Assembly (NCBI RefSeq): GCF_003316845.1
Contig: NZ_QMIK01000001.1
Coordinates: forward strand, 372,001-436,000
Reading direction: 5' to 3'
DNA from: Cognataquiflexum aquatile
GTDB lineage: Bacteria; Bacteroidota; Bacteroidia; Cytophagales; Cyclobacteriaceae
Length of the DNA stretch: 64,000 nucleotides
Of this stretch, positions 52,590-60,353 are shown in pieces. Made by a program: the position numbers and the translations under genes. The number at the start of each line of letters is the position of its first letter. The stretch's first letter is position 1. The notes under the pieces are model-generated. The model saw only the letters and a program-made list of their open reading frames with translations. It searched no databases and was not told the origin of the DNA.

Positions 52590-54060
52590 CGTAATTTTTC
52601 ATTTTGAATACCAGGTCGTTTCGAAGCTTGTAAAGGCTGTCTTCCAATCCGACGGGATAAATGTGTGGATTGACCAGACGCTTTAAGGCTTTGTCAAACT
52701 GGGCAAGGTTACGGGATGCCTTTTCCTTGATCTTGTGAATATCAGGCATAGTGTAGACTTTTTTTCCCATTTCAAAAATCGGTTTGAGCAAAACCTGTTG
52801 GTCAAGTCCTTTCGCTTTGATTTTTTTTCTTTTGGTAGGATCAATCGGGTCAATGATAACAAACTCTTCTTCTCCCAAATCTTTGGATGCCAGATAAATC
52901 ATATCCGCCACGGCTTTTCCGTTTTTGCTGAATCGCACAACATTATGGTTGCCGGGGATATTGATTTTGATGGATTGTTGGGAAACTTTCACTTTTGGCT
53001 CCCAAATCCCCTCTTGGGTCTTGATGGCTGACAATTTATAGACTGCTCCAAGTGCAGGCTGGTCAAAGGCAGTTACCAGTTTGGTTCCCACTCCCCAGAT
53101 ATCGATGGAAGCTTCCTGGATTTTTAGAGAAGTAATGATATGCTCGTCCAGGTCATTCGAGGCTACTACCTTTGCGTCGGGAAAACCTGCCTCATCCATC
53201 ATCTCGCGGGCTATATTGCTGTAGTAAGCCAAATCACCTGAATCAATCCGGACACCTATCCACTCTTTTCCTTTTTCCTTTAATATTTTACCGACTTCGA
53301 TCGCATTTCTGATCCCGCTAATGGTATCATAGGTATCAACCAAAAACACACATTTGTCCGGAAAAGCGTCTGCATAAGCTTTAAATGCTTCCAATTCAGA
53401 ATCAAAAGACATGATCCAACTGTGGGCGTGTGTCCCTGAAACAGGGATTCCGAATAACTTACCTGCCAAAACGTTACTGGTCGAAGCACATCCACCGATG
53501 TAGGATGCCCTGCTTGCCGCCAATGCACCGTCAATTCCCTGCGCCCTTCTTAATCCAAACTCCATGACAGGATCACCTTGGGCAGCAAAAGAAATCCTTG
53601 CGGCTTTGGTAGCTATCAAGGTTTGAAAATTGATGATATTTAAAAGCGGTGTTTCCAATAATTGACACTGAATCAACGGTCCCGTGACCTTGACCATCGG
53701 AATATGAGGAAAAACAACCGTTCCTTCCTCTACTGCCTCAATGCTACATTTGAATTCCATCTGCTTCAGATAGGATATGAAGGCAGGCTCAAAAGTTAAG
53801 GAACCATCGCTGTTTTTCATCTCGGACAGAAAAGTCAGGTCTTCTTCATCAAAATGGAAATTGCGGCAAAAGTCTATAACATATTCCAAACCAGCTGCAA
53901 GGGTAAAACCGCTTTGGAAAGGATGCTTTCGGAAGAAAAGATTGAAAACAGCCTCCTGTTCGGCCTTTCCTGACTTCCAATACCCGTATGCCATCGTCAA
54001 TTGATAAAAATCGGTCAGCAGTGCCAATGACCCTTGGTATAAATCCTTTGTGATTTTCAT
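52567..54060 (-). CDS. pncB: Nicotinate phosphoribosyltransferase
   Basis: A 497-residue enzyme joining nicotinate and PRPP to give nicotinate mononucleotide, with ATP hydrolysis. Family landmarks: LLTDFYQLTMAYGYW at the N-terminus, VFNLFFRKHPFQSGF, EFGLRRAQGIDGALAASRAS with the conserved Arg near 175, SGTHAHSWIMSF with the phosphorylatable His near 215, IRIDSGDLAY (as VRIDSGDLAY here), and ASNDLDEH. The ATG at 54060 begins directly before MKITKDLYQGSLALLTDFY. The length and motifs fit the shorter, PncB2-like bacterial type. First gene of the NAD-salvage operon, followed by the PRPP synthetase. Confidence 0.92.
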   Translation of the reverse strand: MKITKDLYQGSLALLTDFYQLTMAYGYWKSGKAEQEAVFNLFFRKHPFQSGFTLAAGLEYVIDFCRNFHFDEEDLTFLSEMKNSDGSLTFEPAFISYLKQMEFKCSIEAVEEGTVVFPHIPMVKVTGPLIQCQLLETPLLNIINFQTLIATKAARISFAAQGDPVMEFGLRRAQGIDGALAASRASYIGGCASTSNVLAGKLFGIPVSGTHAHSWIMSFDSELEAFKAYADAFPDKCVFLVDTYDTISGIRNAIEVGKILKEKGKEWIGVRIDSGDLAYYSNIAREMMDEAGFPDAKVVASNDLDEHIITSLKIQEASIDIWGVGTKLVTAFDQPALGAVYKLSAIKTQEGIWEPKVKVSQQSIKINIPGNHNVVRFSKNGKAVADMIYLASKDLGEEEFVIIDPIDPTKRKKIKAKGLDQQVLLKPIFEMGKKVYTMPDIHKIKEKASRNLAQFDKALKRLVNPHIYPVGLEDSLYKLRNDLVFKMKNYDGEENNI

Positions 54061-54186
54061 GCTAAAAATTTCTTTGGGAAAAACAGATTTATTTTCTTTC
54101 AATTTGCAATATAATGACTTGATAAAAACAGCAACACAATAAATGGTTTCAGTTCAGAATTCTTTTTGAAATTGGGAGCAAATAAA

Positions 54187-54213
54187 GGTTACAATTCACA
54201 ATACGGCTACGAC
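54187..54213 (+). promoter_or_regulatory. ECF-type promoter copy 1 (sigma factor operon)
   Basis: GGTTACA-N10-CGGCTACGAC, 16 bp before the sigma-factor ATG. The same two blocks with the same 10-bp gap occur upstream of the lipoprotein gene at 55689 and, on the minus strand, upstream of the lipoprotein-CHAT operon. The most likely reader is the adjacent sigma factor, which would then be autoregulated. Confidence 0.8.
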
Positions 54214-54229
54214 AAACAGGTATAAGGGA

Positions 54230-54841
54230 ATGAAAAAAAACGAGAAATATTCTGACCAGGAATTGATCAGTGCCATCGTAAAAAGGGAAAATGTAAACCA
54301 AGCCATCAGGTTTATGTATGACGGTTATTACAGATATCTCGAAAACTATGTCCTGCAAAACAGCGGGAGCACAGACGATGCTGCAGACATGATTCAGGAA
54401 ACATTCTTGGTCTTTATTAAAGTGGTGGAGGAAAATAAATACAGACAGGAATCAGGTGTCAAGTCCTTCCTTTATTCTATTGTTAAAAATCTATGGATCA
54501 CCGAACTAAGAAAAAGGAAAAGCATGGGTATCAGAAATGAAATGTTTGAAAATGCCAAGGAATCGGTGACTCCAGATATCAGCCACAGTCTGGTGAAGCA
54601 CGAGAGCCATAAATTGATCATGGAACTGTTTCAATCCCTAGGACAAAAATGCAAGAATATCCTCCTCCTGTTTTATTATGAAAATTTGCCCATGAAGGAA
54701 ATAATGGAAAAGGAAGATTTTTCAAGCGAACAGGTCCTAAGAAACAAAAAACATAAATGCCTCAAAAGTCTGATTGAAAAAATCCAGTCTGACGAAAAAA
54801 CATATTCCACAATTAAAAACGCACTTCAATATGCTGGATGA
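54230..54841 (+). CDS. ECF-family RNA polymerase sigma factor
   Basis: A 203-residue sigma-70-family protein. Region 2 lies about 20-95 (FMYDGYYRYLENYVLQNSGS, DDAADMIQETFLVFIKVVEE, KSFLYSIVKNLWITELRKRK) and region 4 about 130-190 (LFQSLGQKCKNILLLFYYEN, LPMKEIMEKEDFSSEQVLRN, KKHKCLKSL). No region 1 or 3, as in ECF factors. Its last codons overlap the start of the anti-sigma gene by 11 bp, the usual sigma/anti-sigma coupling. The conserved promoter directly upstream and at two other nearby units defines its probable regulon. Confidence 0.9.
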   Translation: MKKNEKYSDQELISAIVKRENVNQAIRFMYDGYYRYLENYVLQNSGSTDDAADMIQETFLVFIKVVEENKYRQESGVKSFLYSIVKNLWITELRKRKSMGIRNEMFENAKESVTPDISHSLVKHESHKLIMELFQSLGQKCKNILLLFYYENLPMKEIMEKEDFSSEQVLRNKKHKCLKSLIEKIQSDEKTYSTIKNALQYAG

Positions 54842-55613
54842 TAAATACATTGCTCTATTGGACGATTATCTTGATGGTAATCTTAGTCAGGAAGAAGCCG
54901 ATAAGGTACTTGAAGAGGTAGATTCCAATCCTGAACTCAAAGAATTGCTCGGTATTCTTGCTTTGACAAGAGACAGCATCAGAATGTCAGGCCACAGGGA
55001 ATCCATCAAGGAAATACAACGGGAGTTTGAAAGAGAGCAATCAAATCAGCAATCCGCTGCCAAAGTCGTCAAATTCAGACCCCTTGGATGGTGGATGGGA
55101 ATTGCAGCCACTTTGACATTACTTTTGGTGGCGGGTAATTATTGGGTCCAAAATCTCCCCGACAATCTTTATCAGGAGAAATACCTGGCTTATGAAATCC
55201 CAACGATGCGTTCGGCAGGCCAAGCTGAAGAGAAACTGGAGGATGATTTCAAAAACAAAAATTGGGATTCAGTTAGCAAGTCAGTAAGTCTTGGGGACCA
55301 AAACAGGAAAAACCTATTTCTTGCGGGAGTCTCCTATTTTGAATTGGAGGATTATTCCAATGCGCAAAAATACCTGAGCAAAATAATAGACATCAATGGT
55401 TCAGAAACAGAAAAATTGTTTGAAGACGAAACAGACTACTACCTTTTCCTAAGTTATCTAAGGTCTGAAAAGTACCAAGACGCCAAATTGCTCATGAAAA
55501 AGATCAGCGCTGACCCAAACCATACTTACCACGATTCATTTGACTTCGGAGACCGGATCAAACTCAGTGCTATGGGTGTTTTCAAACCAAAATCAGAAAC
55601 TTCAAAAAAATAA
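54831..55613 (+). CDS. Membrane anti-sigma-like protein with TPR-like C-terminus
   Basis: A 260-residue protein, predicted single-pass. Residues 1-80 are cytoplasmic and helical (LLDDYLDGNLSQEEADKVLE), resembling the N-terminus of zinc-free anti-sigma factors; a TM follows (WWMGIAATLTLLLVAGNYWV, about 88-107). The periplasmic remainder has TPR-like helices (NLFLAGVSYFELEDYSNAQK, YLSKIIDING, YLFLSYLRSEKYQDAKLLM). The ATG at 54831, overlapping the sigma stop, is preferred to an upstream frame inside the sigma gene. It probably holds the sigma factor at the membrane and may sense a partner through the TPR part; that is inference. Confidence 0.8.
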   Translation: MLDDKYIALLDDYLDGNLSQEEADKVLEEVDSNPELKELLGILALTRDSIRMSGHRESIKEIQREFEREQSNQQSAAKVVKFRPLGWWMGIAATLTLLLVAGNYWVQNLPDNLYQEKYLAYEIPTMRSAGQAEEKLEDDFKNKNWDSVSKSVSLGDQNRKNLFLAGVSYFELEDYSNAQKYLSKIIDINGSETEKLFEDETDYYLFLSYLRSEKYQDAKLLMKKISADPNHTYHDSFDFGDRIKLSAMGVFKPKSETSKK

Positions 55614-55632
55614 AAAAAAAAAATTGTTGGAT

Positions 55633-55659
55633 GGTTACATTTTTCAAAGCGGCTTCGAC
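55633..55659 (+). promoter_or_regulatory. ECF-type promoter copy 2 (acidic lipoprotein)
   Basis: GGTTACA-N10-CGGCTTCGAC, 29 bp before the lipoprotein ATG. It differs from copy 1 by one base in the second block and has an identical gap length. Confidence 0.8.
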
Positions 55660-55688
55660 CAATAAATGAAACTAAAAAACATTCAACT

Positions 55689-56483
55689 ATGAGAACTTTC
55701 AAAAATTATTTAGCATCCCTAGCATTGTTAACTGCAATTTTGTTTTCTTCCTGCAATCCTGAAGAAGAAGTCCCCGGAATCGGAGAAGGAAAAATGGGAA
55801 TCGCGTTTGTATTGAAGACCAACCAACTCACTGCAGAAAACGCAAGAACCATAAATAGCAACTTGAGTATCGAAAGTGGTTTTATCCAAATCAAAGAATT
55901 GGAACTTGAACTTGAAGGAAAAGGGAACGGTACGGAAGATGAGGATGACAGTAACGACGATAGCGACGATGACAATGATGGAGATGACAATGATGGAGAT
56001 GACAGCAATGAAATTGAAATCAAATTCAGAGACATCCAAAAAATCACTTTCGACGCCTTGGACAAATCAACGGATTTTTTCATCAACATTCCTGAAGGAG
56101 AATACAAAGAAATCGAGTTGGAAATGGACCTGATTGATTATAAAAATGAGCCAAGCATTTATTTTGAAGGAAAAATCAATGCTGCAGACGGCACTTCCAA
56201 ACCATTCAAATTTGAGTTTTTTGGAGATGACATTGATTTCAAAGTTGAAATCGAAGCTGAGGATGACGACAATTACTTCTTGGTGGACAGGATCAACAAT
56301 CCGCTCGCTCTTTTTGAAATCAATGCGCTTAACTGGTTCAAGAACGTATCCGATTCTGAATTGGAAGAGGCAGTATCAACAGACGGAGTGGTTGTCATTT
56401 CCAAAAACAGCAATAAATCACTTTATGAAAAAGTGAGAAATAATATTAAAGCTTCTTCCGAAATAGAAGTTGATTTAGACTGA
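55689..56483 (+). CDS. Acidic-linker lipoprotein of the sigma/CHAT locus
   Basis: A 264-residue lipoprotein: signal peptide with lipobox ALLTAILFSSC, acylated Cys near residue 22. A short beta-rich stretch precedes an almost pure Asp/Asn/Ser/Gly segment at about 80-107 (DEDDSNDDSDDDNDGDDNDG), partly built from two perfect 15-bp repeats. The remainder is strand-rich (IKFRDIQKITFDALDKS, FFINIPEGEYKEIELEMDL), similar in feel to DUF4382-type surface lipoproteins but not assignable with confidence. The acidic stretch could bind calcium. It carries its own copy of the ECF promoter and is followed by a bidirectional terminator, so it is a separate transcription unit in the same regulon. Confidence 0.75.
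   Translation: MRTFKNYLASLALLTAILFSSCNPEEEVPGIGEGKMGIAFVLKTNQLTAENARTINSNLSIESGFIQIKELELELEGKGNGTEDEDDSNDDSDDDNDGDDNDGDDSNEIEIKFRDIQKITFDALDKSTDFFINIPEGEYKEIELEMDLIDYKNEPSIYFEGKINAADGTSKPFKFEFFGDDIDFKVEIEAEDDDNYFLVDRINNPLALFEINALNWFKNVSDSELEEAVSTDGVVVISKNSNKSLYEKVRNNIKASSEIEVDLD
55968..55997 (+). repeat. Two tandem 15-bp repeats in the acidic linker
   Basis: GATGACAATGATGGA occurs twice without mismatch, encoding DDNDG-DDNDG, followed by a partial GATGAC. Copy-number change would alter linker length without shifting the frame. Confidence 0.85.
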
Positions 56484-56521
56484 AGTAAACGTTAATTTAA
56501 TTTTAGGCCCTGGTAAACTCC

Positions 56522-56550
56522 AAAAACCACCATCGATGATGGTGGTTTTT
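56522..56550. terminator. Bidirectional terminator between convergent units
   Basis: A perfect 13-bp inverted repeat AAAAACCACCATC/GATGGTGGTTTTT with a three-base loop, flanked by A and T runs on the two sides. It can end both the lipoprotein transcript (plus) and the CHAT transcript (minus). Confidence 0.9.
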
Positions 56551-56592
56551 GTTTTGAAAGAAAGCAAAACTGTCTCCTGCCTTGCTCATTTT

Positions 56593-59424
56593 TCACTTGG
56601 AAACATCTTTGACAGCAAACCTGCTTTTGAAAAATAAAAATCCAAAACCCAACAAAATCAAGGCGAAAATCCAAAGATATACAGGCAGGTAATCAAAATA
56701 TGTCGTTGCAGGTACCGAACCCACCAAAACCAAATGTGCCCAAAAAACAGGGTGGTGAAACTGTGCCATTTTTTGATCATTCAAAAGATCAAGTTTGGCA
56801 TTTCTTAAAGCCTCACCAAAGGTTAGTCCTTCCTCTACATGTGCATAAAACCTTGAAGTGATATAAGCAGTAGCCTTGTCCTCGGCTTTCCATAAAGTTG
56901 AAATGATATTTGGGCATCCTGCAAATGAGAAAGCCCGTGAAATTCCCAAAATCCCTTCACTTTTGCTTAAACTTCCGAAGTTGGTCTCGCAGGCACTCAA
57001 AAATATCAAGGAAGACTCTGCCATATCAAGGTTGTAGATTTCATGGGTGAAAAGCCTGCTTTCCATATCGCCCGGATAAAATACAATGAAAGCCTGATTT
57101 GGGTCCTCAGGATCGGGAAGTGCATGAGTTGAAAGTTGGATGATATCTGCCTCAGATACCGAATTCAAAAACTCCTGTTTGGTCGCCTCTTCTCTGACAA
57201 AACTTTCCCCCAATAGTGAATTGATTTCTTCCCTTGAATAGGGAAGCCGGGGAAGATTGATGTTTTCGTCTTTCCAAACATTGTTATAAAATGGCGCGAA
57301 TCCTGCTTTCAAATAATCTCCGAAGCTTTGATATTCAAATGATTCCAGAAGTTTGACGGAATATTGGTATGAAATGGCATGGTCTGCAATCAAAAATTCT
57401 GAAGCTGATTTTTCGAATGAGTCCAATGGCAAGTCCACCAAAATCCCGTGAGGGATTACCATCAGGTGATCATATTGTTCCATTTTTTCGGCTATTGGAC
57501 CCAATATCATTTGATACAACTTATATCCCGCACCGCCGCTGACATACTTCTCCCCTGCCGAATAGCCGATGATTCCTTTTTGATATTCTTGGACTAGAGA
57601 AGCGAGTTGTGACTTGTCAGCTATTTCAGTCATTTTAATTTCATTTTGGTCCATTGTAAAAAGCAAGAACCTGTCGTCCAATTCGAAAAAAGAAAGCAAA
57701 AGTGTGTTTTTATCCAAAACAGATTCTTGGATATGTTTCAGGTCAATGGATTGGTTGATGGACTTCTGCGACAGATATTCAGGGAAATCATTGAATTCAT
57801 TGTGCAATCTTGATAATTCCAACCGCCTGTCGGTGAGTTGGGATTGGAGCAATTTCAATTCGTTTTGACGGTTTTCCACAAGGATACTTTGCTGTATTTT
57901 GGAGATGGAAAATTGCAAATCCCTTTCTTTTTGTAGAAGCGCTGCGGGAATTCCGGAAATTTTCTTCAGTTTATTTTCTCTCATCCCCATATTTAGACTG
58001 GTCGATTTGCTGCTTTCCACCCAAGATAAAGCTTGGGTAAGCAATGACAGTTTATCATGCGAATCCGAATGGGTAATGAGAGTTTCTACCGCATCTTGAT
58101 AGGCATCCAACACAAAATCACCCAAAAATATACGTGCTTCATCGTTGTCATAAAAGCTTCCGATATGTGCTGCAATGTCAAATGCAGTTTGATAGGTCGC
58201 TATCCCTGCCTGCCAATGGGCGTTGTTTTTCCCACTATCATATAATTTTATAAAACTTTCAGCTTTCCCTACAAGGCTTTCGACAAGAGAAAAAGTGGCA
58301 AATCCAACACTGTAATCCACCGGGTTTTTGAAAATGTCTTCCTCCGCAAAAAACCCATCAGTCTGGATAATGGATTGATGGTAATAGTTTGCAGCATTTT
58401 GGAAATCATTTTGCTCGAAGGCGATTTTCCCTAAAATCTGATAGGTTTTGCCCAGTTTAAAATCAGTTATTTTTGGATCGGGACTCTCTGTTTCCTCCAA
58501 AAATTTTGTCAATCCTGATTTGGCTTTGTCCAATAAACCTTGTGACAAATAAATTTCAGCCAATTGATTCTGGTAAGAATGGCTGTTTACAAATTCCGGC
58601 AAACCGATTTTTTGAAGGTAAAAAAGTGAAGAATCAGGCATTGCCTTTTTGAGGTAAACTTTGGCTAACTGAGAATATACCTCGTTCTCGTTGATTCCAA
58701 AATCCTGTAATTGACTGTATATGTGTAGCGCACTGTCCGTTTTGCCAAGCTGGTAAAGTGAAGTCCCGATATTGTTCAAAAAACTAAACAAAGCATATTT
58801 GTAATAAGGCTCAAGTTCTTGATAGGCTCCGTCCGGAATAATCAGATTTTTTGATTTGGTAAAGTAGTTGATGGATTGGCTATAATTACCTGATTCAAAA
58901 TAGATTACACCCAATGAATTGAATAATCTTGAAGCTTCTTCTTTGGAATTTTTTAGTGAAATAAGCTTTTCAGCTTCTTCCAGAAAATAGATGCTGCTGT
59001 CCGCTTTGCCCAACAAATAATAAGTTTCCCCGATAAAAAGATTTGAGCCAAAAAACAATGAATCAGGGATTTTTGCCTCGTTTTGAAACTCAAGTCCACT
59101 TCGATAATAGGACACCGCGTCATTTAAATTCCCTTTGATCAAAGATAGGCTTCCGAGTTTTTCATAGGAATCTACCAAGATCTTGGTATCGATATTTTCT
59201 GCGTCATCAGCCGACACAATTTCTGAAAAAAGGAAAATCGAAAGGCTATCGGTGAGGTCTGTAGGTTCTGCTGACAGAAAAAATGTCAAGGCATCCCGAT
59301 ATTTTCCTTCAATATCAGGTTGCTCCTTTGCTTTGGGATTTTGAAACAGGAATATTAAGACTAGGAGGAACCACCTTGTATGCACAGAGCAAAGGTTTAA
59401 AATAATTTGGGTAATAATACCCAA
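56593..59424 (-). CDS. Membrane-anchored TPR-CHAT protease-like protein
   Basis: A 943-residue protein. A hydrophobic N-terminal segment (RWFLLVLIFLF, about 17-27) looks like a signal peptide or anchor. TPR-type repeats fill about 75-480 (SLIKGNLNDAVSYYRSGL, ETYYLLGKADSSIYFLEEAE, GVIYFESGNYSQSINYFTKS), then a coiled coil and a C-terminal CHAT (caspase-like) domain with the catalytic His in QLSTHAL near 765 and Cys in FLSACET near 810. A last TM (YLWIFALILLGFGFLFF, about 920) is followed by a short basic tail. The start is TTG, one base after the stop of the lipoprotein upstream, and both lie in a perfect hairpin. Known CHAT proteins are peptidases in programmed death or defence; the target here is unknown. 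Confidence 0.85.
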   Translation of the reverse strand: MGIITQIILNLCSVHTRWFLLVLIFLFQNPKAKEQPDIEGKYRDALTFFLSAEPTDLTDSLSIFLFSEIVSADDAENIDTKILVDSYEKLGSLSLIKGNLNDAVSYYRSGLEFQNEAKIPDSLFFGSNLFIGETYYLLGKADSSIYFLEEAEKLISLKNSKEEASRLFNSLGVIYFESGNYSQSINYFTKSKNLIIPDGAYQELEPYYKYALFSFLNNIGTSLYQLGKTDSALHIYSQLQDFGINENEVYSQLAKVYLKKAMPDSSLFYLQKIGLPEFVNSHSYQNQLAEIYLSQGLLDKAKSGLTKFLEETESPDPKITDFKLGKTYQILGKIAFEQNDFQNAANYYHQSIIQTDGFFAEEDIFKNPVDYSVGFATFSLVESLVGKAESFIKLYDSGKNNAHWQAGIATYQTAFDIAAHIGSFYDNDEARIFLGDFVLDAYQDAVETLITHSDSHDKLSLLTQALSWVESSKSTSLNMGMRENKLKKISGIPAALLQKERDLQFSISKIQQSILVENRQNELKLLQSQLTDRRLELSRLHNEFNDFPEYLSQKSINQSIDLKHIQESVLDKNTLLLSFFELDDRFLLFTMDQNEIKMTEIADKSQLASLVQEYQKGIIGYSAGEKYVSGGAGYKLYQMILGPIAEKMEQYDHLMVIPHGILVDLPLDSFEKSASEFLIADHAISYQYSVKLLESFEYQSFGDYLKAGFAPFYNNVWKDENINLPRLPYSREEINSLLGESFVREEATKQEFLNSVSEADIIQLSTHALPDPEDPNQAFIVFYPGDMESRLFTHEIYNLDMAESSLIFLSACETNFGSLSKSEGILGISRAFSFAGCPNIISTLWKAEDKATAYITSRFYAHVEEGLTFGEALRNAKLDLLNDQKMAQFHHPVFWAHLVLVGSVPATTYFDYLPVYLWIFALILLGFGFLFFKSRFAVKDVSK

Positions 59425-59430
59425 ATTATT
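59401..59430 (-). promoter_or_regulatory. Perfect hairpin over the lipoprotein stop and CHAT start codon
   Basis: Two 13-bp arms (AATAATTTGGGTA/TACCCAAATTATT) with a four-base loop, no mismatch. On the minus-strand transcript the 5' arm contains both the lipoprotein TAA and the CHAT TTG codon. Folding would hide the start codon, so CHAT translation may depend on ribosomes finishing the lipoprotein. There is no T tract, so it is not a standard terminator. Confidence 0.7.
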
Positions 59431-60304
59431 CTAACCTGGCAACAATCAAAAGATAGGGAGGTCTTGGTTTTGCTTTGGGGTTTTCGGCATTTACCCTTGC
59501 ATTCGTAAATCCCATGTTATTTCCCCCTCCTAGCAAATCTTCATTTTTTTGGTCGATTTCGTCCAAAAGGCTCTGCGGAACATCTGCTAAAGTAGCAAAA
59601 TAAAAGATTTTCAAATCTATGGCATTCAGGGCTCCCAATGTTTGATCCTGTAACCTGTAATAGAGCTTAGCTTCCAATTCGGATCCACTGACAGGATCTG
59701 ATCCAAAAGCCCCGTTTTCCACAGTTTTTTGAAGGTCAATGATTCCGGTTGAATTATTGACCTCAATCCCTAAAAGGGAAATATCTTCATCGTCAGGACC
59801 TAATTCACCAAACTTACACACGCTGTTATCATCCGAACCGTCGTCATCATCGTCATCATCGTCATCGTCCGGGCAGGGGCTGATTGCATCCCGTTTTGCA
59901 TTGAAAATAGGTGCGGCCAAAAAATCATTTTGGTCAAGAATGTATACCTTATCCAAGTAATTGATACCCCCGATGGTCAATTCAAAAGTACAAGAAACCT
60001 CCGAACCGGTCGGCGTAAATGAAATCCTGTATTTCAAGCCAGTTTCACTTTTATTGATGTCGATTTCACCCGAAGTCTCATTGATTACCAATCCTTCCGG
60101 AACGACGGAAAAAGTGCCGTTCAGCGTTTTTACAGGTTTGATTTTATTCTCCAAACTCTCATTGATATAAAAAATAGTATCACTGTAAGTGAAGGTGGAG
60201 CAATCAAAAGGTGGTAAATCACCATCACCGGGAACCAATAAAGTTTCGCAGGCCACTGAGGCCAATGAAATAACCACTATCAAGATTCTAAGCATTCTTG
60301 CCAT
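59426..60304 (-). CDS. Asp-tract lipoprotein upstream of the CHAT gene
   Basis: A 292-residue lipoprotein with signal and lipobox ISLASVACE, Cys near residue 19. The N-terminal half contains beta-rich putative Ig-like sequence (GTFSVVPEGLVINETSGEI, KYRISFTPTG). A run of ten Asp follows SPCP near residue 155, then GSDDNSVCKFGELGPDDEDI; Cys residues on each side could pair. The rest (AKLYYRLQDQTLGALNAIDL) is unassigned. Start taken at 60304: a longer frame to 60352 would overlap the conserved ECF promoter. It is translationally linked to the CHAT gene and, like the lipoprotein at 55689, carries an acidic tract, which suggests a shared function such as metal binding at the outer membrane. Confidence 0.75.
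   Translation of the reverse strand: MARMLRILIVVISLASVACETLLVPGDGDLPPFDCSTFTYSDTIFYINESLENKIKPVKTLNGTFSVVPEGLVINETSGEIDINKSETGLKYRISFTPTGSEVSCTFELTIGGINYLDKVYILDQNDFLAAPIFNAKRDAISPCPDDDDDDDDDDGSDDNSVCKFGELGPDDEDISLLGIEVNNSTGIIDLQKTVENGAFGSDPVSGSELEAKLYYRLQDQTLGALNAIDLKIFYFATLADVPQSLLDEIDQKNEDLLGGGNNMGFTNARVNAENPKAKPRPPYLLIVARLE
59840..59869. repeat. Trinucleotide GAT/GAC tract encoding polyaspartate
   Basis: Ten consecutive Asp codons arranged as mixed GAT/GAC on the minus strand. The pattern suggests expansion from a short unit (GACGATGAT) rather than single-codon slippage. Confidence 0.85.
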
Positions 60305-60323
60305 GAAACAGGTTTTTTTGTTT

Positions 60324-60350
60324 GTCGAAACGGAATGCAATAATGTAACC
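60324..60350 (-). promoter_or_regulatory. ECF-type promoter copy 3 (lipoprotein-CHAT operon)
   Basis: On the minus strand: GGTTACA-N10-CCGTTTCGAC, with the same 27-bp extent as copies 1 and 2 and ending 19 bp before the ATG at 60304. The upstream block is identical; the downstream block keeps the terminal TCGAC and differs in three bases. Confidence 0.75.
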
Positions 60351-60353
60351 ATT

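Noticed and set aside
60305-60352. Longer N-terminus of the Asp-tract lipoprotein (start at 60352)
   Set aside because: It would place the conserved ECF promoter inside the coding region and push the lipoprotein signal away from the N-terminus.
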